52,236 nucleotides of DNA from JACCVG01 sp034664165 (GCA_034664165.1 JAXDIE010000021.1:1-52236), one strand, 5' to 3'. Shown: positions 1-8,880, counted from the stretch's first letter. Translations and numbers: made by a program. The notes: generated by a model not told the origin, from the letters alone.

Positions 1-1165
1 TAACGGTGCCCTCGTCCGCCGAGGTCTCGTATTCGGGGGCGTGGAAGGTCAGCAGCGGGATGAAGAGGAACTTGACCGCGCGCGAGTCCGGGCCGTAGGC
101 GATGTGGAGGAGGTGGAGCGAGACCCGCTCGAGGAAACGCCAGTAGGTGGCGGCCAGCCGCTCCAGGTACATCGGGCTCCAGACCCGCTCGAGCTCGTCC
201 CGCGGGAGCACGACGTCGGCCACCTGCTTGCTGCGTGTCGCTTCGCCCGGCGCTGATTCCGACTCGGGCTGCCGGACGATCTGGACCATCGCACCGGCGC
301 GCCTCCGCGCCTTGAGGAATCCCCGCGGATGGTGCGGGGGCGGGCCATTTTCGTATCGGATGGAGTTGATCACGGCACCACCGAGGACGATTATCGCCAT
401 CACGTAGAACCAGAGGAGGACGATCACGATGAAGATCAGCGTGGTTCCCAGCCCGGCCAGGGTCGAGATGTTCGACAGGTAGGCCGGGAACGCGTAGTCG
501 ACCACCGTGATCGCGGCCGTCGCGGCCAGGGCACCCGGCCAGACGGCGTACCAGGGCACTCGCTCGTAAGGCAGGCGCCGGTAGATGATCGTGAGGATCC
601 CGAAGAGGAGGACCACCCCACCCGCCAGCGACCCGACGTACACGATGGCCCGCACCTCGCCAAGGCCAAGGGGCAGGTCCGAGGCACCGCTCGCCAGGAT
701 GCTCTGCAATGCCGGCAGCGCCACGGTGGCGGCGATGAACAGCAGCGAGACCAGGATCATCGCCAGCGCGAAGCGCTTCTGCTGGACCCAGCTCCTGGAG
801 TCGATCGTGTGGAAGATCCGCGCAAAGGCCGTGTCCAGAGCGCCCCAGAACGAGGTGCAGATCCAGATGCTCGTGATCAGCGCCAGGATCCCGATGCCCG
901 TGGTCGAGGTCCTGATCTGGTTCAGCAGGTTGACGAGGGTCGACTCGGCGGCGTTGGGGAACAGCTCCTGGAGGTCGCCGAAGATCCTGGTCTGCAACTC
1001 GGGGCTGCTCAGGATCTGCGAGGTGATGAACAGCGCGACGAGCGCCAGCGGGAAGATCGAGAGCAGCAGGTTGTAGGCCACCATCGCGGCCATCCCGGTG
1101 ATGTTGTCCTTGTAGGCCTTGACGTAGAAGCGCTTCGCGCGGCGAAGCGCGACCCGTGGGGCCAC
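1..1165 (-). CDS. YihY/BrkB family membrane protein with C-terminal extension (partial, 3' end outside window)
   Basis: The minus strand reads open from a GTG at 1165 to the window edge, at least 388 residues. The first ~270 residues have the BrkB/YihY pattern: an early amphipathic stretch (RRAKRFYVKAYKDN), then about six hydrophobic helices including LIFIVIVLLWFYVMAIIVLG, ending in VINSIRYENG. After a charged linker the frame continues into a soluble-looking part (LERVWSPMYLERLAATYWRF, then DSRAVKFLFIPLLTFHAPEY). The family is a set of inner-membrane proteins of uncertain function, once misnamed ribonuclease BN. The GTG lies 4 bases after the stop of the upstream gene, so the two are probably co-transcribed. 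The family is clear; the identity of the C-terminal part is not. Confidence 0.8.
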   Translation of the reverse strand, partial: MAPRVALRRAKRFYVKAYKDNITGMAAMVAYNLLLSIFPLALVALFITSQILSSPELQTRIFGDLQELFPNAAESTLVNLLNQIRTSTTGIGILALITSIWICTSFWGALDTAFARIFHTIDSRSWVQQKRFALAMILVSLLFIAATVALPALQSILASGASDLPLGLGEVRAIVYVGSLAGGVVLLFGILTIIYRRLPYERVPWYAVWPGALAATAAITVVDYAFPAYLSNISTLAGLGTTLIFIVIVLLWFYVMAIIVLGGAVINSIRYENGPPPHHPRGFLKARRRAGAMVQIVRQPESESAPGEATRSKQVADVVLPRDELERVWSPMYLERLAATYWRFLERVSLHLLHIAYGPDSRAVKFLFIPLLTFHAPEYETSADEGTV

Positions 1166-1169
1166 GGCT

Positions 1170-1511
1170 CTAGCGGCCGGAGAAGCGGCGCAGGGCTTCG
1201 CCGGCCAGGGCCGAGCCGACCCTCAGGCCGGAGCGGGCGATGGCCTCGCCCGCGCGAAGGATGTCGCCTACCGGGTCGATGCCGCCCGGCTGGGCCTGCG
1301 GCTCGGGGCGACGCTGAGGTGGGGGCGGCTTGGCGGTGGGCTTGGGCGCCGCCTTCGGCTTGGCTGCGGCCTTCGCCTTCACCGCAGCCGGCTTCTTTGC
1401 CGGCGCTGCAGCCTTGGGCTTGGCAGTCGGTGCGCCCCCGCGCTTGTCGCTCCGGGTGCCGGGGCGGGAGCGGGGCAGGTTGCCCAGGATTCCGGGGTCT
1501 TCATCGGTCAT
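1170..1511 (-). CDS. Ala/Lys/Pro-rich hypothetical protein
   Basis: A 113-residue protein. The N-terminus (MTDEDPGILGNLPRSRPGTR) and the C-terminus (GDILRAGEAIARSGLRVGSA, then LRRFSGR) look ordered or amphipathic. Between them, residues ~25-75 are a low-complexity, lysine-rich, disordered tract of AAPAKKPAA-type repeats. No signal peptide or membrane segment is visible. It is followed after 4 bases by the BrkB-like gene and is divergent from the sigma factor gene. The basic tract could bind nucleic acid or a membrane surface, but no function is claimed. I believe it is a real gene because its ends are non-repetitive and it is tightly spaced to the next gene. Confidence 0.65.
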   Translation of the reverse strand: MTDEDPGILGNLPRSRPGTRSDKRGGAPTAKPKAAAPAKKPAAVKAKAAAKPKAAPKPTAKPPPPQRRPEPQAQPGGIDPVGDILRAGEAIARSGLRVGSALAGEALRRFSGR

Positions 1512-1626
1512 TCGTGGGTAAGTATGCGCATCAAGTGAACGGAACCGGTGTTCCCGCCGTATCCAAACAGCAAGAGCCGGGTATTAGATGCACGAAGCAG
1601 ACCTTTCCGGCACCCGATTCTGCCGG

Positions 1627-1655
1627 TTGACTTCATAAAAGATAGTAGCTATCCT
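1627..1655 (+). promoter_or_regulatory. Candidate housekeeping promoter for the sigma factor gene
   Basis: TTGACT at 1627-1632 and TATCCT at 1650-1655 are separated by 17 bases, close to the group 1 sigma consensus. The surrounding bases (1633-1660) are much more AT-rich than the rest of the window. Predicted transcription starts near 1662, giving a leader of about 57 nt that contains the palindrome at 1675-1698. This is a sequence match only. Confidence 0.6.
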
Positions 1656-1674
1656 TATGTACAGCAGTTTCATT

Positions 1675-1698
1675 GGGGTCTTGCGCGCGCAAGACCCC
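1675..1698. promoter_or_regulatory. Perfect 24-bp palindrome in the sigma factor 5' leader
   Basis: The left arm GGGGTCTTGCGC is followed directly by its exact reverse complement GCGCAAGACCCC. In RNA this could fold as a 10-bp stem with a GCGC loop; in DNA it could be an operator for a dimeric regulator. It ends 20 bases before the ATG at 1719 and lies just downstream of the predicted promoter. There is no T-run, so it is not a classic intrinsic terminator. Confidence 0.55.
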
Positions 1699-1718
1699 TC
1701 TAACACGATTGAGAGCGA

Positions 1719-2822
1719 ATGTCAGTAGCAGAACTCCAGGAACTGGAGGAGGTCAAGGGCCTCCTCACCAAGGGTCAGACGCAAGGTGTCCTCACGTACT
1801 CAGAGGTCGCTACCGCTCTGGCCGAAGTCGATCTCGACGAGGGCGACATCGAGGACCTTCACGGGTACCTCGAGAAGTCCGAAATCGAACTGATTGACGA
1901 TCCCGACCATGCCGCTGCTCCCAGCGCCGAGGTCGAGCGTGCCCCTGACAAGAAGGGGCGTCGCAAGGCCAAGGCACCGCTGGAGCTCAAGGCGGACATG
2001 ACAACCGATTCGCTGCAGCTCTTCCTGAAAGACATCGGCAAGGTCAGGCTTCTGACTGCCCAAGAGGAAGTGGATCTCGCAAAGCGGATCGAGCGCGGTG
2101 ATCTCGACGCCAAGCAGAAGATGGTGGAGTCGAACCTGCGCCTCGTGGTCTCGATTGCCAAGAACTACCGAAACCAGGGTCTGCCTTTCCTCGACCTGAT
2201 CCAGGAAGGCACCCTCGGACTGGTCCGTGCGGCCGAGAAGTTCGACTACCGCAAGGGCTTCAAGTTCTCCACGTACGCCACCTGGTGGATTCGCCAGGCC
2301 ATCGCCCGCGCGCTCGCGGACAAGGCCAGGACCATCCGCATCCCGGTGCACGTGGTCGAGAAGCTGAACAAGATCGGCCGGGCCGAGCGCAAGCTCGTCA
2401 CCGAGCTGGGCCGTGAGCCCACTCCCGAGGAGATCGCCGAAGTCACGGGGATCGATCCGGAAGAGGTCGACTCCATCAAGCGCTCGGCGCAGGCGCCGGT
2501 TTCTCTCGAGAAGCCCGTAGGCGACGAGGAGGAGTCGGAGTTCGGCCAGTTCATCGCCGACGAGAAGGCCGAGTCGCCCTATGAGCGGGCGGCCGACATC
2601 CTCACCAAGGAAGCCCTCCGCGAGGCGCTCGAGAACCTCTCCTACAGGGAGCGTCGAGTGCTGGAGCTGAGGTACGGCCTTGGCGGCGAGCACCCCCGGA
2701 CCCTCGACGAGGTGGGCCGCACGTTCAACGTGACGCGCGAGCGCATCCGCCAGATCGAGAACCAGTCGCTCAAGAAGCTGCAGTCGCTGGCCGAAGCGCA
2801 GAAGCTGCGCGAAGTCGCCTAG
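1719..2822 (+). CDS. rpoD: Principal RNA polymerase sigma factor (RpoD/SigA)
   Basis: A 367-residue group 1 sigma-70 factor. Residues 1-60 form a short region 1.1-like domain and ~70-95 a charged linker. Region 1.2 starts at DSLQLFLKDIGKVRLL (97-112). Region 2 contains the RNAP-binding and -10-melting segments (FLDLIQEGTLGLVRAAEKFD and KGFKFSTYATWWIRQAIARA, ~157-199). Region 3 spans ~205-285. Region 4.2 near the C-terminus reads RTLDEVGRTFNVTRERIRQI, the -35-binding helix-turn-helix. It directs RNA polymerase to housekeeping promoters. Length and the complete set of regions favour the principal factor over an alternative one. The ATG at 1719 has only a weak purine-rich ribosome site (GAGAG). 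Confidence 0.95.
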   Translation: MSVAELQELEEVKGLLTKGQTQGVLTYSEVATALAEVDLDEGDIEDLHGYLEKSEIELIDDPDHAAAPSAEVERAPDKKGRRKAKAPLELKADMTTDSLQLFLKDIGKVRLLTAQEEVDLAKRIERGDLDAKQKMVESNLRLVVSIAKNYRNQGLPFLDLIQEGTLGLVRAAEKFDYRKGFKFSTYATWWIRQAIARALADKARTIRIPVHVVEKLNKIGRAERKLVTELGREPTPEEIAEVTGIDPEEVDSIKRSAQAPVSLEKPVGDEEESEFGQFIADEKAESPYERAADILTKEALREALENLSYRERRVLELRYGLGGEHPRTLDEVGRTFNVTRERIRQIENQSLKKLQSLAEAQKLREVA

Positions 2823-2845
2823 ACAGCAGTCTTCAAGACGGATTC

Positions 2846-2873
2846 GAGAGGGGCGCCATCGGGCGCCCCTCTC
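2846..2873 (+). terminator. Stem-loop terminator after rpoD
   Basis: GAGAGGGGCGCC (2846-2857) pairs perfectly with GGCGCCCCTCTC (2862-2873) around a 4-base ATCG loop, 24 bases after the rpoD stop. It is followed by TCGTT rather than a long T-run. It is the clearest intrinsic-terminator-like hairpin in the window. Confidence 0.7.
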
Positions 2874-2920
2874 TCGTTAAGCCGCTCAAGGTCGCGGGGG
2901 GCGGAGCCGATACGTACCCA

Positions 2921-4054
<1,134 letters not shown>

Positions 4055-4091
4055 CCTTAGGCCTCCCGGACCCGACCCCACGGAGGCTGTT

Positions 4092-4805
4092 GTGCAGAGC
4101 TCACTCGGCGAGTTTCAGGAGACCAAGTCAACCGAGGCATTCGCCCTCCAGAACTCGAAGCTGCTCAAGGTCTCCCTGAACCAGGTGACGATCCAGGCCA
4201 AACTCGGCTCGATGGTTGCCTACCAGGGCGACGTGAGCTTCGAGCACGCCGGCTCGGGCGGGATGGGGCGGATGATGAAGAAGGCCTTCACCGGTGAGGG
4301 CGCCCGGCTGATGAAGATGTCGGGCATGGGCGAGGTCTTCCTGGCCGACCAGGCCCAGGAGGTGCACCTGATCAAGCTCGAGAACGATCACATCACCTGC
4401 AACGGCGCGAATGTCCTGGCCTTCGACGCCGGCATCGACTGGGACATCCAGCGGGTGAAGGGCGGCTTCTCGGGGGCGCTGGCGGGCGGCCTCTTCAACA
4501 TGTCGCTGACGGGCAACGGCTGGGTGGCGGTCGTCTCCGACGGCCCTCCGGTGCTCCTTGACACGGGTAGCGCGCCGACGTTCGCCGACCCCGCGGCCGC
4601 CATCACCTGGTCGAGCGGCGTACAGACGACGGTGAAGACCGACATCAAGCTGAAGAACCTGGTCGGCAGGGGCTCGGGCGAGTCGCTGCAGATCGCATTC
4701 AGCGGGCAGGGATGGGTCTTGGTGCAGCCCAGCGAGGGCAATGTGTACGCGGCCGCAGGCGGGCAGGCGGCGAGCAGCGGACTCGGGAACCTGCTGAGCG
4801 GCTGA
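4092..4805 (+). CDS. AIM24 family protein
   Basis: A 237-residue protein with the beta-rich, glycine-punctuated AIM24/TRAP-like fold. Features seen are KVSLNQVTIQAKLGSMVAYQ near residues 26-45, a GGMGRMMKKAFTGEG loop, EVFLADQAQEVHLIKLEN, and GWVAVVSDGPPVLLDTG in the second half. The family is widespread in bacteria and includes a mitochondrial membrane-organising protein in yeast; the bacterial biochemical role is not settled. No signal peptide is visible. The GTG start at 4092 has GGAGG a few bases upstream, a good ribosome site. The position after pilT suggests possible co-transcription but proves no functional link. Confidence 0.82.
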   Translation: MQSSLGEFQETKSTEAFALQNSKLLKVSLNQVTIQAKLGSMVAYQGDVSFEHAGSGGMGRMMKKAFTGEGARLMKMSGMGEVFLADQAQEVHLIKLENDHITCNGANVLAFDAGIDWDIQRVKGGFSGALAGGLFNMSLTGNGWVAVVSDGPPVLLDTGSAPTFADPAAAITWSSGVQTTVKTDIKLKNLVGRGSGESLQIAFSGQGWVLVQPSEGNVYAAAGGQAASSGLGNLLSG

Positions 4806-4811
4806 GGCCAC

Positions 4812-4839
4812 TTCAGTTCCTGAAGCATTGCGCTAGAAT
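4812..4839 (+). promoter_or_regulatory. Candidate near-leaderless promoter for the HxlR regulator
   Basis: TAGAAT at 4834-4839 sits 11 bases before the ATG at 4851, in the context CGCTAGAATGG. A weak -35-like TTCAGT lies at 4812-4817. With transcription starting about 6 bases after the -10 box, the 5' leader would be only ~5 nt, and no Shine-Dalgarno sequence is present. An identical CGCTAGAATGG with the same 11-base spacing to a start codon occurs near 48660. Confidence 0.5.
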
Positions 4840-4850
4840 GGGCGTTGCCC

Positions 4851-5219
4851 ATGGCATCTGCGCCCGACACCGCTTCGGCGGACATCTGCCCGGTCTGTGC
4901 GACCGCGGAGCTCGTATGCGGCAAGTGGACCCTCCTGATCATCCGGGACCTGGCTGACGACTGCAGCCGCTTCTGCGAGCTGGAGCGTTCGCTGGCCGGC
5001 ATCAGCCCGCGCACGCTCTCGCTCCGGCTCCGGGCTCTCGAGGAGGCCGGGATCGTCGCGCGCCAGACCTATCCCGAGGTCCCGCCGCGCGTTGAATACG
5101 CGCTCACGGAGAAGGGCCAGGCGCTGCTTCCGCTCATCGACGACATGAGGTCGTACGGGCGCAAGTGGCTGGGCGCGCAGTGCACCGACCGGTCCGCCGA
5201 AGTACCCGTAGCCGCTTAG
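4851..5219 (+). CDS. HxlR-family winged-helix transcriptional regulator
   Basis: A 122-residue protein with the HxlR domain across nearly its whole length. It contains CPVCATAELVCGKWTLLIIR, then a recognition-helix region (LERSLAGISPRTLSLRLRAL) and a wing (VPPRVEYALTEKGQALLPL). The two N-terminal cysteines fit a family in which some members sense redox or electrophiles. The ATG at 4851 was preferred over an in-frame TTG at 4845 because it sits 11 bases after a good -10 box. Neighbours give no obvious target, so autoregulation or control of the divergently placed or downstream gene is only a guess. Confidence 0.88.
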   Translation: MASAPDTASADICPVCATAELVCGKWTLLIIRDLADDCSRFCELERSLAGISPRTLSLRLRALEEAGIVARQTYPEVPPRVEYALTEKGQALLPLIDDMRSYGRKWLGAQCTDRSAEVPVAA

Positions 5220-5253
5220 TGACCTAGACACCTCTTCTAGAAGGACCGGCGCC

Positions 5254-5275
5254 GTTCGCGACGAATCCGCGAACG
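5254..5275 (+). promoter_or_regulatory. Hairpin directly abutting a GTG start codon
   Basis: GTTCGCG (5254-5260) pairs with CGCGAAC (5268-5274) around a 7-base loop. Including C5253 and G5275 extends the stem into the first base of the start codon of the next gene. No Shine-Dalgarno sequence lies between the hairpin and the GTG. It could mask initiation. Confidence 0.4.
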
Positions 5276-6783
5276 TGCCCTCGAACGCGCTCTACGACGC
5301 TCTCCGGATCGCATGCCTCGACACGGCAGCCGTGCTCACCCGCGCGGTCAAGATGGGCGACGAGCTCCGGTTCGACCTGGTGGAGGAGCGGGGCCGGGGT
5401 GCCGCATCGCTCTACCATTACCGCCCGCGCACGGCAGAGTTCATCTCCGCACACTGGGATGACATCCGGGCGCTCGAGTCCTTCGAGGCGGCCACTCGCG
5501 CCCTCGACCCGGCCGCACCGGCCTACATCCAGGTTCGCGCGCTGGCGGGGTCGGGCGGGGAGATCGTGTTCCGCGACCTCGTGGATCGCATCTACGACGA
5601 GGCTTCCGATTTCGGGTTCCCGGAGCAGCGCTTCGAGCTGATCTGCTCGGAGGTCGGCCAGACCCTCGGCGAGACCGTGGTGCGCGCCGTCGTGATCGGG
5701 CGCATCCATGGGGTGCACCTTGCCTCGCCGACAGTTGGCCTGGACGACCAGCTGGCACTTGCGGGCGGGCGTGCCGTCACGGCGCTGCCTCCCGGCCTGA
5801 TGGAGGACGAGGACGGCCTGGTCCCGCCCGAGGTTGTGTGCGTCTTCGCCGTGGAGCAGGATGGCGCCGAGCCGCTCCCGGTCGAGGCGGCACGGGCGCG
5901 CTTCCGGCGCCTGCTCACCGGGCTCAGGCTGATGGGCGCCGCAGGCGCGCGCATCGACTCACTTGGCTGGACGCGGGCAGGCGACGGCCCGTGGCGGCCC
6001 GCTGCCCTGGATGCGGGCGTCTCCGCCCGGCGCGAGGAGTGGCGCCTGGCCGAGGACGACGAGCCCGAGTTGTGCGACCTGCTGGACGTGCTGGGCACCT
6101 CGCGGCGCTTCGGCCGCTTGAACTGGGCCCTGGCGCGGTTCGAGATGGGCTGCTCGCGCTCGCTGGCCACAGAGGCCCTCTCCGACCACCTTCTTGCCGT
6201 GCGGGCGCTCCTGGGCGGGATGCGCCGTGATGACTCCAGGCTCGGGATGAGGCTGGCTGCGCTCTGCGCCGAGGCCGAGGAGCACGACGAGGTGCGCCGC
6301 CTGGTGGACGACGCGCTGGATCTGGAGCCGACGGTGATCGATGGCTACACGGGCAGGGGCGAGAGCGGGCATTCGGCGCTCGAGGTGGTCGGCGAGCTGG
6401 AGCATCACCTGCGCGCGCTGCTTCGCGACCTTCTGTGCGGCTACCTGGACGAGGACCTGGTGTCCTGCGCCGACGAGCTGCTGCTGGCCGGCGGCGCCGA
6501 GGGCGAGATCGAGGCACACGACATCCGCGTGCCCGATGAGCCTGCCGTGGGGGCCCAGATCGACCTGGAGCACGAGATCGAGCGGCGCGTGCAGATCAGC
6601 GCGCTCGAGACCCAGGAGTTCAACGCGATCTCAGTGGACGAGGCGCCCGACGAGGACGACGTGGTCTACGTCGAGCCCGCGGCCGATGCCGACTTCGACG
6701 AGCACCCCGAACCTGAGCCCGAGCCCGCGTGGGAGTACGACGAGCCCGAGGACGAGGCCGACTACTACGCCGGGCCCGTCTGA
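5275..6783 (+). CDS. Large acidic protein of unknown function
   Basis: A 502-residue protein I do not recognise. Residues ~1-165 look like a globular alpha/beta domain (LYDALRIACLDTAAVLTRAV at the start; GETVVRAVVIGRIHGVHLAS near 145). The middle is helical and charged (RLGMRLAALCAEAEEHDEVR). The last ~70 residues are an acidic disordered tail rich in D/E/P, with a PEPEPEPAW segment. No signal peptide or membrane segment is seen, so it is probably cytoplasmic. The GTG start is the only plausible one in frame. Its 3' end overlaps the convergent ATPase gene by 19 bases. It may be a lineage-specific conserved protein; no function is assigned. Confidence 0.7.
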   Translation: MPSNALYDALRIACLDTAAVLTRAVKMGDELRFDLVEERGRGAASLYHYRPRTAEFISAHWDDIRALESFEAATRALDPAAPAYIQVRALAGSGGEIVFRDLVDRIYDEASDFGFPEQRFELICSEVGQTLGETVVRAVVIGRIHGVHLASPTVGLDDQLALAGGRAVTALPPGLMEDEDGLVPPEVVCVFAVEQDGAEPLPVEAARARFRRLLTGLRLMGAAGARIDSLGWTRAGDGPWRPAALDAGVSARREEWRLAEDDEPELCDLLDVLGTSRRFGRLNWALARFEMGCSRSLATEALSDHLLAVRALLGGMRRDDSRLGMRLAALCAEAEEHDEVRRLVDDALDLEPTVIDGYTGRGESGHSALEVVGELEHHLRALLRDLLCGYLDEDLVSCADELLLAGGAEGEIEAHDIRVPDEPAVGAQIDLEHEIERRVQISALETQEFNAISVDEAPDEDDVVYVEPAADADFDEHPEPEPEPAWEYDEPEDEADYYAGPV

Positions 6784-7871
6784 TCGAACAGGTGGAGGTT
6801 CATCCTGGCCAGGCCCGGGATGTCGTGAACCTCGTCGTCCATGAAGGGCACGGTGACGATGGCGCGCCCGTCCAGCTCCTCCTCCAGCGATTCGAGGCTC
6901 GCCCGGTCGCGTAGGGCCAAGGCCTTGTAGTCCCGGTGGTTCTCGGCCGCGCGCCCGGCCAGGTCCGCGCCCAGGAGTGCCTCGAGCTCGTCCATGGGCG
7001 GCTCCAGCCCGTCCAGGGCGTGGACACGGTTGACGATCGCGCCGCGGAAGTCGATACCGCGCTCCTGCAGCTGGTCGCGCAGGCTGACAGCTTCTTCCAG
7101 CGATCCGGCACGCGGCGTGGTGACCAGCAGGAAGCTGGTGTTCGAGGCCCGCAGAAGCTCGTTGACGGCGGACGCGCGCTCGCGGAAGCCCTCGACCATC
7201 GGGCCGAAGCTCGCGAAGAACTCCGAGAGGTCGCGCAGGAGGTCGATCCCGGTGATCCGCTCCAGGACCGACATGGCGATTCCGGCTCCGGCTCCGAGCA
7301 CCCGGAGCCCGGCGCGTGCCGGTGCGAGGAAGACCTGGAGCGATCGCGAGTCGATGAACCGGAGGAGCCGGTCGGGCGCGTCAAGGAAGTCCAGGGCATT
7401 GCGGGACGGAGGCGTGTCCAGGATCAGCAGGTCGAACTCGCCGCCCTCGTGGAGCGCGTAGAGGCGCTCCATGGCCATGTACTCCTGCGAGCCGGCAACC
7501 GCGCTCGACAGCTCGCGATAGATCCGGTTGCCGAGGACCGCGTCGCGGGTCTTCTCGTCGGGCGCGTTGCTCGCCACCACGTCATCGAAGGTCCGCTTGG
7601 GGTCGAGCATCAGGGCCCAGAGCTCGCCCTCTGCCTCGACGCCACCCGCCTCGAGCCGCGCGGGGTCCACCCGTAGGGGCTGGTTCCCCAGCTCCGGCAC
7701 GCCCAGCGACTCCGCCAGACGGCGCGCCGGGTCGATCGTGACCACCACGACCTTCCGGCCTGCCACGGCCATGCCCAGCGCAATCGCCGCCGCAGTGGTG
7801 GTCTTGCCGACCCCGCCGGAGCCCGCACACACGCAGACACGCGTGTCGGCCAGCAGCGTGTCGAGCTTCAC
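6765..7871 (-). CDS. Get3/ArsA-like ATPase (second gene of a tandem pair)
   Basis: A 368-residue ArsA/Get3-family P-loop ATPase. GSGGVGKTT, a deviant Walker A, lies at residues 17-25. It is followed by VVVTIDPARRLAESLG (switch-like, ADP-binding DPAR) and FDLLILDTPPSRNALDF (A-prime/switch II). The helical region (~175-260) is long. The family couples ATP hydrolysis to handling of tail-anchored proteins in eukaryotes or oxyanion export with ArsB in bacteria; no arsB lies here. A tandem non-identical pair resembles Mycobacterium tuberculosis Rv3679-Rv3680, which form a Get3-like complex. It overlaps the stop of the upstream partner by 4 bases, so it is translationally coupled. Confidence 0.88.
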   Translation of the reverse strand: MKLDTLLADTRVCVCAGSGGVGKTTTAAAIALGMAVAGRKVVVVTIDPARRLAESLGVPELGNQPLRVDPARLEAGGVEAEGELWALMLDPKRTFDDVVASNAPDEKTRDAVLGNRIYRELSSAVAGSQEYMAMERLYALHEGGEFDLLILDTPPSRNALDFLDAPDRLLRFIDSRSLQVFLAPARAGLRVLGAGAGIAMSVLERITGIDLLRDLSEFFASFGPMVEGFRERASAVNELLRASNTSFLLVTTPRAGSLEEAVSLRDQLQERGIDFRGAIVNRVHALDGLEPPMDELEALLGADLAGRAAENHRDYKALALRDRASLESLEEELDGRAIVTVPFMDDEVHDIPGLARMNLHLFDQTGPA

Positions 7872-8812
7872 AGCGCCCCCTCGAGTTGCTTCGACAGCGC
7901 CTCGATGTCCTGGCGACCCATCTCGGGCGCGAAGACGTGCGGGAGTAGGGCCAGCCCAGTGCCGGCGTCCTCGAGCCGGTCCAGCTGGGCGCGCTGGGCC
8001 TCTGCCCGCCCATGCTCGGAGATGGCCGCGCGCACCACCTCGGCCGCCTCGGGGGAGGTCTCCTGGCCTGCCGCCGACTCAAGTCGCTCCCGGTCGGCCG
8101 AGTCGAAGCGCGCGGGATATACGCCGTTGACCACGATCAGTGACAGGGCCAGGCCGATGCGTTCCTTCAGCGCGGATCTCATCTCGAGCGTCTCGGTGAC
8201 GGGCATCTCCTCCGGCAGCGCCACCGCCACCACACCGGTCGTCGAGGGATCGCGCACGAAGGCATCGATCTTCCCGGCCTGCCTCTGGATCCGCCCCACG
8301 CGGGCGATCTCCTTGAACGTCCGCGCCGAGGCCAGCAGCGCGAGTCCGTGTCCGGTGGCGGGAGCGTCGACCACCACCAGGTCATAACGGCCCTCTGCGC
8401 CGTTCCACGGCCTGTCCATCTGGGCCGTCTCCCAGATCTTGCCGATCGTCAGGAGCTCTCGTGAGCCGGGCGCGGCAGCCACGAGGTACTGGAAGACCCG
8501 GCTGCGATTCAGGATCTCGAACAGGGCGCGCGAGGGCAGCTGGCTGCGCAGGTACTCCTCCAGGGCCGACTCGGGGTCCACGGAGACCGCCGAGAGCCCT
8601 GGAGCCAGTTCTGCCTCCTCATAGGGGTCTCCGGGCAGCACGCCGCCACAGAGCTCGCGCTGCACGCGCTGCTGGCCGGCGACCTCGCAGAGCAGGACGC
8701 GCTTGCCCTTGCGCGCCGCGGCCAGGCCCAGGGCAGCGGCGACGGTGGACTTGCCGGTGCCGCCCTTGCCCATCACGAAGACGAGGCGCTTGTCGAGGAT
8801 CTGGCCGATCAG
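7868..8812 (-). CDS. Get3/ArsA-like ATPase (first gene of a tandem pair; CTG start likely)
   Basis: About 314 residues from a CTG at 8812. The Walker A region reads KRLVFVMGKGGTGKST. The first standard start codons (GTG 8779, ATG 8776) fall inside the beta-1 strand and would leave the protein starting at MMGKGGTGKST without that strand. An in-frame stop lies at 8816-8818, so the CTG at 8812 (giving M-IGQILDKRLVFV) is the only start that keeps the fold. The rest shows YDLVVVDAPATGHGLALL (switch II) and a C-terminal helical domain. It lies upstream of and overlaps the second ATPase gene by 4 bases. Function is as for its partner, probably as a heteromer. Confidence 0.85.
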   Translation of the reverse strand: MIGQILDKRLVFVMGKGGTGKSTVAAALGLAAARKGKRVLLCEVAGQQRVQRELCGGVLPGDPYEEAELAPGLSAVSVDPESALEEYLRSQLPSRALFEILNRSRVFQYLVAAAPGSRELLTIGKIWETAQMDRPWNGAEGRYDLVVVDAPATGHGLALLASARTFKEIARVGRIQRQAGKIDAFVRDPSTTGVVAVALPEEMPVTETLEMRSALKERIGLALSLIVVNGVYPARFDSADRERLESAAGQETSPEAAEVVRAAISEHGRAEAQRAQLDRLEDAGTGLALLPHVFAPEMGRQDIEALSKQLEGAL

Positions 8813-8853
8813 GGGAGCCTATGACGGCGGTTCCGTCGGGCGCGTGCCACATG

Positions 8854-8880
8854 ATGCATCCCGCGCGCGCGTGCATGCAT
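8854..8880. promoter_or_regulatory. Paired ATGCAT elements in the divergent ATPase/parA promoter region
   Basis: Two self-complementary ATGCAT hexamers (8854-8859 and 8875-8880) flank an alternating CG core, CCCGCGCGCGCGTGC. They lie in the ~130-base gap between the divergent ATPase pair and parA. The arrangement is a plausible bidirectional operator, but no known regulator motif is recognised. No parS-like 16-mer is present here. Confidence 0.3.

Noticed and set aside
1320..1470. Low-complexity tract as a DNA repeat array
   Set aside because: Units are irregular and in frame, encoding the Ala/Lys/Pro-rich linker of the 113-residue protein.
329..1630. Long plus-strand open frame (433 codons) across the BrkB region
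   Set aside because: It is the complement of the BrkB-like gene: Arg/Asp/Gln-rich composition, no domain, and the minus strand encodes a clear membrane protein.
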